From an uncultured Algibacter sp. (GTDB lineage: Bacteria; Bacteroidota; Bacteroidia; Flavobacteriales; Flavobacteriaceae), in contig CANMQH010000012.1 of the NCBI GenBank assembly GCA_947499935.1, positions 1 through 64,000 of the forward strand: DNA of 64,000 nucleotides. The letters are read 5' to 3'. Made by a program: the position numbers and the translations under genes. This document shows, one piece after another, positions 30,646-38,783 of the stretch. The stretch's first letter is position 1. Every line of letters starts with the position of its first letter. The notes below the pieces were generated by a model. The model had not been told where the DNA came from. It saw only the letters and a program-made list of their open reading frames with translations, and made no database searches.

Positions 30646-30717
30646 AGCCAATGACGAGAATTGAACTCGTGACCTCTTCCTTACCAAGGAAACGCTCTAC
30701 CCCTGAGCTACACCGGC
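30646..30717 (-). tRNA. tRNA-Thr (anticodon GGT)
   Basis: Acceptor stem GCCGGTG/CATTGGC (two G-U pairs), D-arm AGCTCAGGGGTAGAGC, anticodon loop TTGGTAA and T-arm GAGTTCAATTC. It is the last of four tRNAs upstream of tuf. Confidence 0.96.
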
Positions 30718-30787
30718 AGTTGATTTACGATTGCCGATTCTTTGATTTACAATGGGTAAACCGAAACTAATAACTCGTAAATAATTG

Positions 30788-30860
30788 AGCGAGAGACCGG
30801 GTTCGAACCGGCGACATTCAGCTTGGAAGGCTGACGCTCTACCAACTGAGCTACTCTCGC
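30788..30860 (-). tRNA. tRNA-Gly (anticodon TCC)
   Basis: Perfect acceptor stem GCGAGAG/CTCTCGC, anticodon arm TCAGC-CTTCCAA-GCTGA and T-arm CCGGTTCGAACCCGG. Confidence 0.97.
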
Positions 30861-30914
30861 ATTTTTATAAGTTTTAAACTTATTTGGTTTTTAATACTAC
30901 ATAGAAAAAAATTG

Positions 30915-30996
<82 letters not shown>

Positions 30997-31058
30997 AATA
31001 ATTTATTTTCAATTTTTTAAAGAACTTAATCTTAACGAATTAAGATTTGTACTATTTG

Positions 31059-31132
31059 AGCCGATGGAGGGACTCGAACCCACGACCTGCTGATTACAAA
31101 TCAGCTGCTCTAGCCAGCTGAGCTACATCGGC
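31059..31132 (-). tRNA. tRNA-Thr (anticodon TGT)
   Basis: Acceptor stem GCCGATG/CATCGGC, anticodon arm GCTGA-TTTGTAA-TCAGC and T-arm CGTGGGTTCGAGTCCC. It is the first tRNA of the tRNA-tuf operon and directly follows the hairpin at 31155-31180. Confidence 0.97.
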
Positions 31133-31154
31133 ATTTTCTACACATTTTACGCAT

Positions 31155-31180
31155 AAAAAAAAGCCCGTTATTTCTAACGG
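31155..31180 (-). terminator. hairpin plus T8 between hpf and the tRNA-tuf operon
   Basis: On the minus strand, CCGTTA-GAAA-TAACGG is followed by GGC-type spacing and eight T residues. It can be the hpf terminator. It also lies immediately downstream of a good -7 box (31185-31192), so it would be the first structure of the tRNA-tuf transcript and may be an attenuator. Confidence 0.7.
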
Positions 31181-31184
31181 ACTG

Positions 31185-31214
31185 CAAATGTATAGATTTT
31201 TTATTTTATTCAAA
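31185..31214 (-). promoter_or_regulatory. probable promoter of the tRNA-tuf-rpoC supercluster
   Basis: TACATTTG at 31192-31185 fits TAnnTTTG. TTTG at 31214-31211 fits the -33 element, with 18 nt between them. It lies after the hpf stop. Confidence 0.6.
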
Positions 31215-31234
31215 ACATTTTTTACTAAATTTTA

Positions 31235-31537
31235 CTATAAATGTGCTCTTAATTTTTCTTTTCGCTTTTTAAGCTGTCTTTCTAAAGATGCAACAGCCAT
31301 ATCTGCGCCTTCTTCAAAGCTTTTACATTGTTTTTTTACTATAAAACTATCTCCAGGAACACTTACTCTGGCTTCAAAGATTTTATTTTCTTTCTCGCTC
31401 ATGTTTTCTACTTTTAAATAGACCTCAGATTTAATGACTTTATCATAATACATATCTAGTTTATCCATACGCTTCTGGATAAAGACTATTAACTTTTGAT
31501 CGGCATTAAAATTAACTGATTGTGTGTTTACTTTCAT
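31235..31537 (-). CDS. hpf: ribosome hibernation promoting factor (HPF/RaiA family)
   Basis: A ribosome-binding protein that inactivates 70S ribosomes in stationary phase. It is of the short type, about 100 residues from the ATG at 31537 (MKVNTQSVNFNAD). An upstream start at 31612 would add 25 residues overlapping the end of xerC and looks unlikely. The S30AE fold is visible: N-terminal beta strand, KLIVFIQKRMDKLDMY helix, VYLKVEN strand, and C-terminal basic helix LERQLKKRKEKLRAH. The gene lies between xerC (44-bp gap) and the tRNA operon. Confidence 0.92.
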   Translation of the reverse strand: MKVNTQSVNFNADQKLIVFIQKRMDKLDMYYDKVIKSEVYLKVENMSEKENKIFEARVSVPGDSFIVKKQCKSFEEGADMAVASLERQLKKRKEKLRAHL

Positions 31538-31580
31538 CTGTTTCATTTTTTGGTTTGACAATACAAATAAAATTCGCAGG

Positions 31581-32471
31581 CTATTTTTTACTTCTAGGAT
31601 GCGCATTAACATGCACTTTCTTTAATTCTGCTATACTATTATGTGTATAAACTTGCGTAGCAGCTAAGCTGGAGTGCCCTAAAAGCTCTTTAACAGCATT
31701 TAAATCTGCACCTTGGTTTAACAAATGTGTTGCGAAAGAGTGCCTAAGAATGTGTGGACTCTTCTTTACTTTTGATGATGCCAAACTAAAATAATCATTT
31801 ATTACTCTGTAAACAAGTGTTTCGTATATTTTAACGCCTTTTTTTGTTAAAAATAAATAATCTATATCGACTATATGTTTTAATTGTTCTCTTATCTCTA
31901 AATATTTAATTGCAGATTGCGTTACTGTATTTAATAATGGTACAATGCGTTCTTTGTTTCTTTTACCCAATACTTTTAAAGTCTTATTCTCCAAATCTAA
32001 ACTATGAAGTTTTAATTCTACCAGTTCTATCCGTCTTATACCTGTTGAATAAAACAGCTCTACAATAAATTTATTACGGACGCTTTCATAATCGTCTCCC
32101 AAATCTAAATACTCTAAAACGGTATTAATTTCGACTTCTGAAAATGGAATTTGAATTTTTTTACTTGTTTTTAATGCTTTGTGCTTAGACAATGGGTTTA
32201 CATCGATATCTCCAACTTTTAGTAGAAATTTATAGTAAGTATTTAATGCTGATATCTTTCTATTTATACTTCGGTTAGATAGACCACCTTCTACCATTAA
32301 AACAATCCAACTTCTAATTTGCGAATAGTTAACTTTGTTTATCGTGGTGGTTTCATATGTGTCCTTTATGAATTCTGAGAAATCTTCTAAATCATTTTGA
32401 TAGGCTTTTACGGTTAACTTAGAATAGTTTTTTTCTAATAATAAGTAATCTGTAAAGGCTTGAAAAGACAT
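31581..32471 (-). CDS. xerC: tyrosine recombinase XerC-like
   Basis: A site-specific recombinase of the kind that resolves chromosome dimers at dif, 296 residues. The N-terminal SAM-like DNA-binding domain (residues 1-85) is followed by the catalytic domain. The catalytic residues are R146 (GIRRIEL), K170, H240 and R243 (HILRHSF), H266 (LLGHSS) and nucleophile Y275 (QVYTH). Position between rpsU and hpf is typical for Flavobacteriaceae. This supports a housekeeping XerC rather than a phage integrase; no att site or element boundary is visible. Confidence 0.93.
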   Translation of the reverse strand: MSFQAFTDYLLLEKNYSKLTVKAYQNDLEDFSEFIKDTYETTTINKVNYSQIRSWIVLMVEGGLSNRSINRKISALNTYYKFLLKVGDIDVNPLSKHKALKTSKKIQIPFSEVEINTVLEYLDLGDDYESVRNKFIVELFYSTGIRRIELVELKLHSLDLENKTLKVLGKRNKERIVPLLNTVTQSAIKYLEIREQLKHIVDIDYLFLTKKGVKIYETLVYRVINDYFSLASSKVKKSPHILRHSFATHLLNQGADLNAVKELLGHSSLAATQVYTHNSIAELKKVHVNAHPRSKK

Positions 32472-32569
32472 TTTTAAAAATACGTTTTAACTTTAGATTT
32501 TAAAGTTAAAAGTTTAAAGTCTATGCCGCAACTTTAAAACCTATTATATGCACAATAGAAATATGAAAT

Positions 32570-32598
32570 AAAAAAATCCCGCTGTTTAGAGCGGGATT
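32570..32598 (-). terminator. rpsU terminator
   Basis: On the minus strand, AATCCCGCT pairs with AGCGGGATT around a short loop and is followed by a T-run. It lies 22 bp after the rpsU stop and separates rpsU from xerC. Confidence 0.8.
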
Positions 32599-32620
32599 AT
32601 AAATATTAAAAAAGTATTAT

Positions 32621-32815
32621 TTATACGTCTTCTGCATCTCGTAATGTTTGGATATATTGTGCTTTTTGAACTTGCGCTCTCCTAGCAACAGATGGCTTAG
32701 TAAACTGCTTACTCTCTTGCAACTGGTTTTTAACCGTTGTTTTTACAAACTTTCGCTTATAACGCTTTAACGCTCTATCTATATTTTCTCCTTCTTTAAT
32801 TGGAATTATTAACAT
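32621..32815 (-). CDS. rpsU: 30S ribosomal protein bS21
   Basis: A 64-residue basic protein with the bS21 N-terminus (IIPIKEGENIDRALKRYKRKF). It binds near the 3' end of 16S rRNA. In Bacteroidetes bS21 helps hide the anti-Shine-Dalgarno. This gene is the exception in the window that carries a strong Shine-Dalgarno (32825-32835), with its own promoter and terminator. Confidence 0.97.
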   Translation of the reverse strand: MLIIPIKEGENIDRALKRYKRKFVKTTVKNQLQESKQFTKPSVARRAQVQKAQYIQTLRDAEDV

Positions 32816-32824
32816 AATGTCTTA

Positions 32825-32835
32825 ACCTCCTCTCT
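32825..32835 (-). promoter_or_regulatory. extended Shine-Dalgarno of rpsU
   Basis: AGAGAGGAGGT on the minus strand matches 10 of 11 positions of the canonical complement of the 16S 3' tail (AGAAAGGAGGT). The GGAGG core is 10 nt from the ATG. Other leaders inspected here are A/T-rich without such a sequence. Confidence 0.8.
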
Positions 32836-32854
32836 TTTAGAATTTTTAAGGGCG

Positions 32855-32884
32855 CAAATATAAGAAGTAATTTAGAATTTGCAA
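32855..32884 (-). promoter_or_regulatory. rpsU promoter
   Basis: -7 box TATATTTG (32862-32855) and a -33 TTG (32884-32882) with 19 nt between, a textbook Bacteroidetes promoter. It predicts a leader of about 35 nt. Confidence 0.65.
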
Positions 32885-32972
32885 TTAATAATAAAAAATT
32901 AATGCTACTGAATTTATAAGAGAAATATGGGCTAAAAATTTTAAGAACTAAAAATTTAGAATAATAGAGATA

Positions 32973-33233
32973 TCATTTATTATAATGATAACGGCAACCA
33001 GCAACCAACAGTTGTTGATCTTTATATTTATAAACCAAACGATGTTCTGATGTTATTCGTCTGGACCAATACCCTTGTAAATCACCTTTTAATGCTTCGG
33101 GTTTTCCAATACCTTCAAAAGGTGTACGCATACAACTTTTAATGAGTTCGTTAATTCGTCTTGTTGTTGTTTTATCAACTTTTTGCCAATACAAATAATC
33201 TTCCCACGAAACATTAGACCAAGTCAATTTCAT
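32973..33233 (-). CDS. yoeB: YoeB toxin, ribosome-dependent mRNA interferase
   Basis: An 86-residue Txe/YoeB toxin that cleaves mRNA in the ribosomal A site. All active-site residues of E. coli YoeB are present at the same numbers: E46 (GKPEALK), R65 (EHRLVY), H83 and Y84 (RYHY). The start codon immediately follows the antitoxin stop, so translation is coupled. It is probably functional. Confidence 0.96.
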   Translation of the reverse strand: MKLTWSNVSWEDYLYWQKVDKTTTRRINELIKSCMRTPFEGIGKPEALKGDLQGYWSRRITSEHRLVYKYKDQQLLVAGCRYHYNK

Positions 33234-33482
33234 TTATTCGAGGATATTGTTTTCAATACCTTCTCCAGCTTCTAGTTCTTTAATGGAGTTTAATAAAACA
33301 TCTCTATTTTTACCTGTAAGTAAATAGGTAGTTTCTTTTAACGAGTTATATTCATCTAATGATATAAGTACGAGGTCTTTACCATTTTTACGCTTAATAA
33401 CGATATCACTTACATCATTAATCACTTTATCAAACCAATGCTTTAGATTTGAACGAAAGTCTGTATAATTTACTATTTCCAT
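33234..33482 (-). CDS. yefM: YefM/Phd-family antitoxin
   Basis: An 82-residue antitoxin. The N-terminal DNA-binding half (NYTDFRSNLKHWFDKV, VIKRKNGKDLVLISLDEYNSLKET) is followed by an acidic C-terminal tail that would wrap YoeB. It is the first gene of the pair. A 19-bp perfect inverted repeat overlaps its promoter. A -7-like TATTTTTG ends four bases before the ATG, so the mRNA may be nearly leaderless. Confidence 0.95.
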   Translation of the reverse strand: MEIVNYTDFRSNLKHWFDKVINDVSDIVIKRKNGKDLVLISLDEYNSLKETTYLLTGKNRDVLLNSIKELEAGEGIENNILE

Positions 33483-33488
33483 AATGCA

Positions 33489-33534
33489 AAAATAACAAAT
33501 AAAGTACTTATAAACGTACTTTATTTGTTATTTT
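33489..33534 (-). promoter_or_regulatory. palindromic operator of yefM-yoeB
   Basis: Perfect 19-bp inverted repeat (AAAATAACAAATAAAGTAC and its complement) with an 8-nt centre. It starts six bases upstream of the antitoxin start codon and overlaps the likely promoter. Autorepression by the toxin-antitoxin complex is known for the family; binding here is inferred. Confidence 0.75.
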
Positions 33535-33604
33535 AATTAAATGTAAATATTTTTTATAAATTTAAAATAGCTTTAGAATGCTAAAATACAACTAACAAAC
33601 AAGC

Positions 33605-33688
33605 GCGTTAGGGATTGTAGTGTAAAGCCCACAGCGACCTTTTGGGGAGCGAGGACTTGCAACGTAAAGCCCGACCCTTGGGTAACGC
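33605..33688. repeat. intergenic fold-back repeat
   Basis: Outer arms GCGTTA and TAACGC enclose GGGATTGTAG, AAGCCCACAGCGACC, GAGCGAGGACTTGCAACG and AAAGCCCGACCC. I recognise this as a widespread dispersed intergenic repeat type of Flavobacteria, usually near gene ends. It lies downstream of the acyl-CoA dehydrogenase gene. Confidence 0.65.
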
Positions 33689-33716
33689 CACAAGAATTAT
33701 AAATTAATAACAACCT

Positions 33717-34883
33717 TTATGTTGCGGGTTTGTATTCTTTTTTATCAATAATAATTTTAGCCAGAATTTCTCGTAATATCTCTGAGGTACCGCCTCCTAT
33801 TGGTCCTAGTCTACTATCGCGTAAAAGTCTTGCCATAGGATACTCTTCCATATAACCATAACCGCCTAAAAACTGCAGGCATTGATAAATAACATCGTCT
33901 GCGACTTTAGTAGATTTTAATTTAGACATGGTGGCTTCTTTTACCACGTATTCGCCTTTATTTAATCTGTAGGTTACGGAGTAATTAAATTCTTTACAAA
34001 TCTCCATGTCTGTATACAAATCTGCGATACTGTGTCTTAGCGCTTGAAAGCTGTCTATTGTCTTTCCAAAGGCTTGACGTTCGCTCATGTATTGTAAAGC
34101 GTACTCTAAAGCAAACTCTGCACGTGCATGGGCATTGACTCCCATTATTAATCGTTCTAAGGAGAAGTGTTGCATGATGTATGGAAACCCTTGACCTTCT
34201 TCTCCCAATAAGTTAGTGGCCGGTACTTTTACATTATCAAAAGCTAGTTCTCCTGTATCTGATGCTCGCCATCCTAATTTATCTAATTTAGTGGCAGAAA
34301 TACCGGGCATATCTCTATCTAATATAAATATACTAATACCTTTGTTACCCTTTTCTGGTGCTGTTTTTGCAGCGACCAAAAGATAATCGCTAGAAACGCC
34401 GTTTGTAATAAAGGTTTTAGAACCATTTATTATATAATGGTCGTTTTCTTTTTTAGCCGTTGTACGCATGCCTGCGACATCACTACCGCCAAAGGGCTCT
34501 GTAATACAAAGACATCCTATTTTATCTCCTGTAATACTAGGTACTAAATATTTTTGTTTTATGGTTTCGTTACCTTCTGCATTTAAGTGTGTCATGGCTA
34601 GATAAGCATGCGCCCATATGGCAGCAGCGAAACCGCCTGAATTTACTTTTTGAAGCTCTTCTAGAAGAATAATGGTATAAAACAAATCTAAATCTAAACC
34701 ACCATAAGCCTCTGGATAATTAATACCGAAAAAACCCATGTCGCCGAATTTTTTCCATATAAATCGGTCGATATTCCCTGTTTTTTCCCACTTATCTATA
34801 TGCGGTACAACTTCTTTTTTTAAAAAATCTTGTAGGCTTTTTCTAAAGAGGTTATGCTCTTCGGTGAAGTACATAGTATTCAT
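33717..34883 (-). CDS. acyl-CoA dehydrogenase
   Basis: A flavoprotein that dehydrogenates acyl-CoA, 388 residues. The three domains are visible: helical N-terminus, middle beta domain with CITEPFGGSDVAGM (residues about 126-139), and C-terminal helices with ERQAFGK. The usual catalytic Glu of the YEGT motif is Gly here (IGGGTSEI). A Glu is present at E243 in SLERLIMG, the position used by isovaleryl-CoA and long-chain enzymes. A branched- or long-chain substrate is therefore more likely than a medium-chain one. It overlaps the upstream gene by ATGA, so translation is coupled. Confidence 0.93.
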   Translation of the reverse strand: MNTMYFTEEHNLFRKSLQDFLKKEVVPHIDKWEKTGNIDRFIWKKFGDMGFFGINYPEAYGGLDLDLFYTIILLEELQKVNSGGFAAAIWAHAYLAMTHLNAEGNETIKQKYLVPSITGDKIGCLCITEPFGGSDVAGMRTTAKKENDHYIINGSKTFITNGVSSDYLLVAAKTAPEKGNKGISIFILDRDMPGISATKLDKLGWRASDTGELAFDNVKVPATNLLGEEGQGFPYIMQHFSLERLIMGVNAHARAEFALEYALQYMSERQAFGKTIDSFQALRHSIADLYTDMEICKEFNYSVTYRLNKGEYVVKEATMSKLKSTKVADDVIYQCLQFLGGYGYMEEYPMARLLRDSRLGPIGGGTSEILREILAKIIIDKKEYKPAT

Positions 34884-35773
34884 TTATTGTTTTCTTTTTC
34901 TATAAGCAAATATAATTCAATTATATTGAATTTATTAATTGGGAAGCCCTTTACTTTTTTTAATTCGCTTAACGATTTATAACCTGCTCTAAGTAGTCGT
35001 TCTTCTCTAATATGATATGCTAAATCATAATCTATATGCTGAATGGTTACTAGCTGATTAACCGTTGCTGTATTAATATTGATTTTCTGAATTTTTCGAG
35101 GTGTTTTAACTGTAAAATCTTCTGATATTTTATTTAAGGTTTCTGGTGTTAATCCATAAACATCTTGAAGCTGAACATCTGCAATAAAACCGCCAGAAAA
35201 TGTATTTCTAAATTTAATGATACGCTCTGATAAAACTTTACCAATACCATTTACCTTTTGCAATTGTTGCGACGTTATTGTATTTAAATCGCGTTTTTGC
35301 TCAAATGTTTTTGGTTTATTATAGCTTCTGTTATTTAATGTGTTTTTTACATTTGAATTTGTTACCCAATTTGGAAATTTAAAATAGGGTGACATAATGC
35401 TTAAAAGAGAATCTGAAACTTTTGTGATTTCTTGAAATTGTTGTGTAGAGTTAATCCATTTATTTTGCTTTCTAAAAGCTAATAATCTATCAATTTCGGT
35501 ATTACTCATTCCTAATACAGAACCTTTGTAGTCTGTAATGTAATTAGGGTTAAATGGATATATGTTTGGAACCTCCTCTTCTAAAGCTATTAATTTAAGA
35601 GAATCTATTTCTTTATTAAATTTTATGATTGCGTCTTTATTAACTATTATATCTTGTTTTGGAGCATCTATAAAAAAATAAATGCATTGCAATAGCACTA
35701 TAATAATTAGCAATAAAAAAATCCCATGTCGCTGTTGTTTAGAAAACACGAGATGGGATTTAATATTTTTCAT
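34880..35773 (-). CDS. helix-hairpin-helix membrane protein, ComEA-like
   Basis: A 297-residue protein with one N-terminal transmembrane helix (about residues 17-35) and three helix-hairpin-helix units. The first covers NTEIDRLLAFRKQNKW, the second NTITSQQLQKVNGIGKVLSERIIKFR, the third NINTATVNQLVTIQHID. HhH pairs bind DNA in ComEA, but Bacteroidetes proteins of this form are uncharacterised. It lies between the alanine symporter (14-bp gap) and the acyl-CoA dehydrogenase (4-bp overlap). The operon seems functionally mixed. Confidence 0.85.
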   Translation of the reverse strand: MKNIKSHLVFSKQQRHGIFLLLIIIVLLQCIYFFIDAPKQDIIVNKDAIIKFNKEIDSLKLIALEEEVPNIYPFNPNYITDYKGSVLGMSNTEIDRLLAFRKQNKWINSTQQFQEITKVSDSLLSIMSPYFKFPNWVTNSNVKNTLNNRSYNKPKTFEQKRDLNTITSQQLQKVNGIGKVLSERIIKFRNTFSGGFIADVQLQDVYGLTPETLNKISEDFTVKTPRKIQKININTATVNQLVTIQHIDYDLAYHIREERLLRAGYKSLSELKKVKGFPINKFNIIELYLLIEKENNK

Positions 35774-35787
35774 ACTCTACTACTCTA

Positions 35788-37392
35788 TTAGCCTTTCATA
35801 CTTTTTATAGCTTGTAGGTACTTATTTAATTCTTGTTTTACTTTAGGAGCAAGTAACACTAAACCTACCATATTGGGCACCATCATGGCAAAAACCATGG
35901 CATCGGAAAATCCTATTACAGAACCTAAACTAGCCGCTGCGCCAACAATTACAAATAAGCAAAATAATATTTTATATGTGTACTCGGCTCTTTTAGTTCT
36001 TCCAAATAGGTAAGACCAACCTTGAAACCCATAATAAGACCAAGATATCATAGAACTAAAAGCAAATAGAACTACGGCTACAGTTAACACATATGGAAAC
36101 CAAGATATTGCAGACTCAAAAGCTCCAGAAGTTAACAAAATAGCTTGTGCATCATTTAAAGAAGCATTCTCTGCGGTTACGTTACCTGTTATTATAAGCA
36201 CTAATGCTGTCATGGTACATACTACAACGGTATCTATAAAAGGTTCTAATAATGCTACCAAACCTTCACTAGCCGCATATTTAGTCTTTACTGCAGAATG
36301 TGCAATAGATGCCGAACCAATGCCTGCTTCGTTTGAAAACGCTGCACGTCTAAACCCTTGAACCAAAACTCCCACGGCACCACCAGCTACGCCTTCTGGA
36401 CTAAATGCTCCATTAAATATTTGAATAAAAGCATCACCAATCATGTTAAAGTTTGAGAAAATCACAAACAAAGATGCCAATACATATATAACCACCATAA
36501 AAGGCACAATCTTATCGGTTACTTTAGCTATTTTTTTAATACCTCCAATAATAACGATACCTACTAAAACAGCCATAACTAAACCAAACACCCATCCATT
36601 ACCATGAAGTATTGAGGCTTTACCTCCCGTGATATTTTCGACTAACTGAAACGCTTGATTTACCTGAAACATATTACCGCCCCCAAACGAACCACCAATA
36701 ACAAAAATAGCGAATAATACAGCTAATATTTTACCAAAACCGCCAAGTCCTTTTTCTTTTAAACCTTTAGTTAGATAATACATTGGACCTCCATAAACCG
36801 TCCCATCTTTTTCTATATCTCTATATTTAACCCCTAATGTACATTCTACAAATTTAGATGCCATCCCTAAAAAACCAGCTACAATCATCCAGAATGTAGC
36901 ACCTGCACCACCAATAGAAACAGCTATTGCAACACCAGCAATATTACCTAAACCTACAGTAGCTGATAGTGCTGCTGTTAAGGCTTGAAAATGCGATACC
37001 TCTCCATCATGTCCTTCTACCCTTATAGTATCTGGATTATCCTCATCGTCTGTAAATTTAGACTTAGAAATTTCAACCTTATTATTTTCTCTATCTTCTA
37101 AGTCATCAAACTTTCCTCTAACAATATTAATTGATGTAAAAAAGCCTCTAAAATTGATGAAATTGAAATAAAAGGTAAAATACAAAGCTCCTATTATTAA
37201 GGGGAAAAGTACCCAGTATATTTTCACATCATCAGTAAATGGTATTTGGTAAAAAACACCACTTACAAACCAACCTGTGGCCTTACCAAACTTTTCATCA
37301 ATAATTTTATCGATACCTTTTTCTGCAGCATCTTGTGCAAATGTTAAAAATGGTAATATTAAAGTGAACACTGAAAGAAAATATTTCTTCAT
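35788..37392 (-). CDS. sodium:alanine symporter (AGCS family)
   Basis: A membrane transporter of 534 residues. An N-terminal hydrophobic, signal-like segment ending FAQDAAEKG is followed by a helix near residue 65, a hydrophilic loop (about 85-130) and the AGCS core with GLGNIAGVAIAVSIGGAGATFWM. About ten more helices follow, with AAFSNEAGIGSASIAHSA. It couples Na+ or H+ to alanine or glycine uptake. The cleavable-looking N-terminus and long hydrophilic insertion are usual in Bacteroidetes members. It heads a three-gene operon. Confidence 0.94.
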   Translation of the reverse strand: MKKYFLSVFTLILPFLTFAQDAAEKGIDKIIDEKFGKATGWFVSGVFYQIPFTDDVKIYWVLFPLIIGALYFTFYFNFINFRGFFTSINIVRGKFDDLEDRENNKVEISKSKFTDDEDNPDTIRVEGHDGEVSHFQALTAALSATVGLGNIAGVAIAVSIGGAGATFWMIVAGFLGMASKFVECTLGVKYRDIEKDGTVYGGPMYYLTKGLKEKGLGGFGKILAVLFAIFVIGGSFGGGNMFQVNQAFQLVENITGGKASILHGNGWVFGLVMAVLVGIVIIGGIKKIAKVTDKIVPFMVVIYVLASLFVIFSNFNMIGDAFIQIFNGAFSPEGVAGGAVGVLVQGFRRAAFSNEAGIGSASIAHSAVKTKYAASEGLVALLEPFIDTVVVCTMTALVLIITGNVTAENASLNDAQAILLTSGAFESAISWFPYVLTVAVVLFAFSSMISWSYYGFQGWSYLFGRTKRAEYTYKILFCLFVIVGAAASLGSVIGFSDAMVFAMMVPNMVGLVLLAPKVKQELNKYLQAIKSMKG

Positions 37393-37497
37393 AAAATGTA
37401 GAGTTTGTTGTATTTATTGAAAGATTGTTACTAAAGACTAGCAAGATGCTAAAAAAAAATGATTATTTAAAGCAACTGTAGTTAAAAAAGCAAAAAA

Positions 37498-38517
37498 CTA
37501 ATCAATATTATATTGAGAATTGAGTGCTTTAATTTGTTCTGGACGTCCCAAAACTATAATTTTTGAATTTGGCGCTAATTCTAATTCGGCTTCTGGATTA
37601 ACTATATATTCCCCATATTGGTCTTTATAGCCAATTACGGAACAACCCGTATTTTTTCGTAAATCTAGGTCCTTAATAGTTTGTGGTTTGTTTGTATTGT
37701 AAAGTTTTTCTACAGCTATTTCTTCAATGTTTATATTAGATTTACCAACAATAGATAAATTATCAACAAATTCCATTAAACCAGGCACAACTACTAGAGA
37801 AGCCATATGGTCTCCACCTATTTTATCTGGAAGAATAACATTGTTGGCACCAGCAAGCTTTAATTTATTATAAGAAGATTCTTGAGACGCTCGACTAATA
37901 ATATTTATAGATGCGTTTAATTGCCTGGCAGAAAGCACTACAAATAAATTATCGGCATCGTTAGGTAAGGCAGAAATAAAACATGCCGCTCGGTCTACTC
38001 CTGCTTGCATTAAAATCTCGTCTTCGTTCGCATTGCCTATAACATAGGGGATGTTATCAAACTTTAATCGTTCTTCAATTTCTTTGTTTTTATCTATTAC
38101 AACAAACGATTTATTGTAAGCTGATAATTTACTTGCCGCTTGTTTTCCATTACGACCATAACCGCAAATAACGATATGCCCCTTAAAATTATCTATCTTT
38201 TTTTGCATCTTTTTATATTTTAATTCTTCAACATCATTTTTACTCAAAATATATTCGGTAATAATAGAAAGTGCATATCCTACAATAACAACACTTGTCA
38301 AAATTAAAAAAATAGTGAAAATCTTGGAATTATTATCTAATGGCACAACCTCTCCAAAACCAACAGTTGTCATGGTTATTACGGTCATATAAACAGCATC
38401 TACCCAAGAATATCCAGATATAATTTTATAACCAGCTATCCCAATTAATAAAATAATAATGAGTAAAAAAACTGCTGTGTAAATTTTGGTCCTGAAGAAC
38501 TTAATAAGTGGATTCAT
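37498..38517 (-). CDS. two-helix potassium channel with RCK (TrkA-N) domain
   Basis: A 339-residue K+ channel. TM1 is at residues 12-30, followed by the pore helix, the selectivity filter TTVGFG (residues 50-55) and TM2 at 66-90. The RCK domain has the nucleotide-binding GYGRNG (119-124), and a TrkA-C-like region is at the C-terminus (about 245-335). Cytoplasmic gating by nucleotide or ions is expected. It starts three bases after the PspC-like gene and probably forms an operon DUF2851-pspC-channel. Confidence 0.94.
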   Translation of the reverse strand: MNPLIKFFRTKIYTAVFLLIIILLIGIAGYKIISGYSWVDAVYMTVITMTTVGFGEVVPLDNNSKIFTIFLILTSVVIVGYALSIITEYILSKNDVEELKYKKMQKKIDNFKGHIVICGYGRNGKQAASKLSAYNKSFVVIDKNKEIEERLKFDNIPYVIGNANEDEILMQAGVDRAACFISALPNDADNLFVVLSARQLNASINIISRASQESSYNKLKLAGANNVILPDKIGGDHMASLVVVPGLMEFVDNLSIVGKSNINIEEIAVEKLYNTNKPQTIKDLDLRKNTGCSVIGYKDQYGEYIVNPEAELELAPNSKIIVLGRPEQIKALNSQYNID

Positions 38518-38520
38518 AAG

Positions 38521-38748
38521 TTACAAGTCGAAAACAGATGAGCGTTTGGTGTAAATTAAATCTTTTATACGCATCCAAAACGCCAAAAACATATATAATG
38601 CAAAACCAAAACCTATAGTAACAAAAGTGATATACATAAAAGACGTGCGCACTACTTTTGCCCTAATACCAAATCTATCGGCAATACGCTGACAAACATA
38701 GTAACCGTGTTTTTGAAAGAAAAGAAATAGCTTATAAATAATACCCAT
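38521..38748 (-). CDS. PspC-domain membrane protein
   Basis: A 75-residue protein with the PspC pattern: VCQRIADRFGIRAKVVR followed by a hydrophobic helix (YITFVTIGFGFALYMFLAFWM). It is an inner-membrane protein. In other bacteria PspC senses envelope stress, but the Bacteroidetes short form is uncharacterised. It lies between DUF2851 (35-bp gap) and the potassium channel. Confidence 0.88.
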   Translation of the reverse strand: MGIIYKLFLFFQKHGYYVCQRIADRFGIRAKVVRTSFMYITFVTIGFGFALYMFLAFWMRIKDLIYTKRSSVFDL

Positions 38749-38783
38749 GCTGCAATTTAAGATTTAGTTTATTCGTTTAAAAA

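Noticed and set aside
31581..32471. Tyrosine recombinase as an integrase of a mobile element
   Set aside because: XerC-like sequence, conserved housekeeping neighbours (rpsU, hpf), and no att repeats or cargo.
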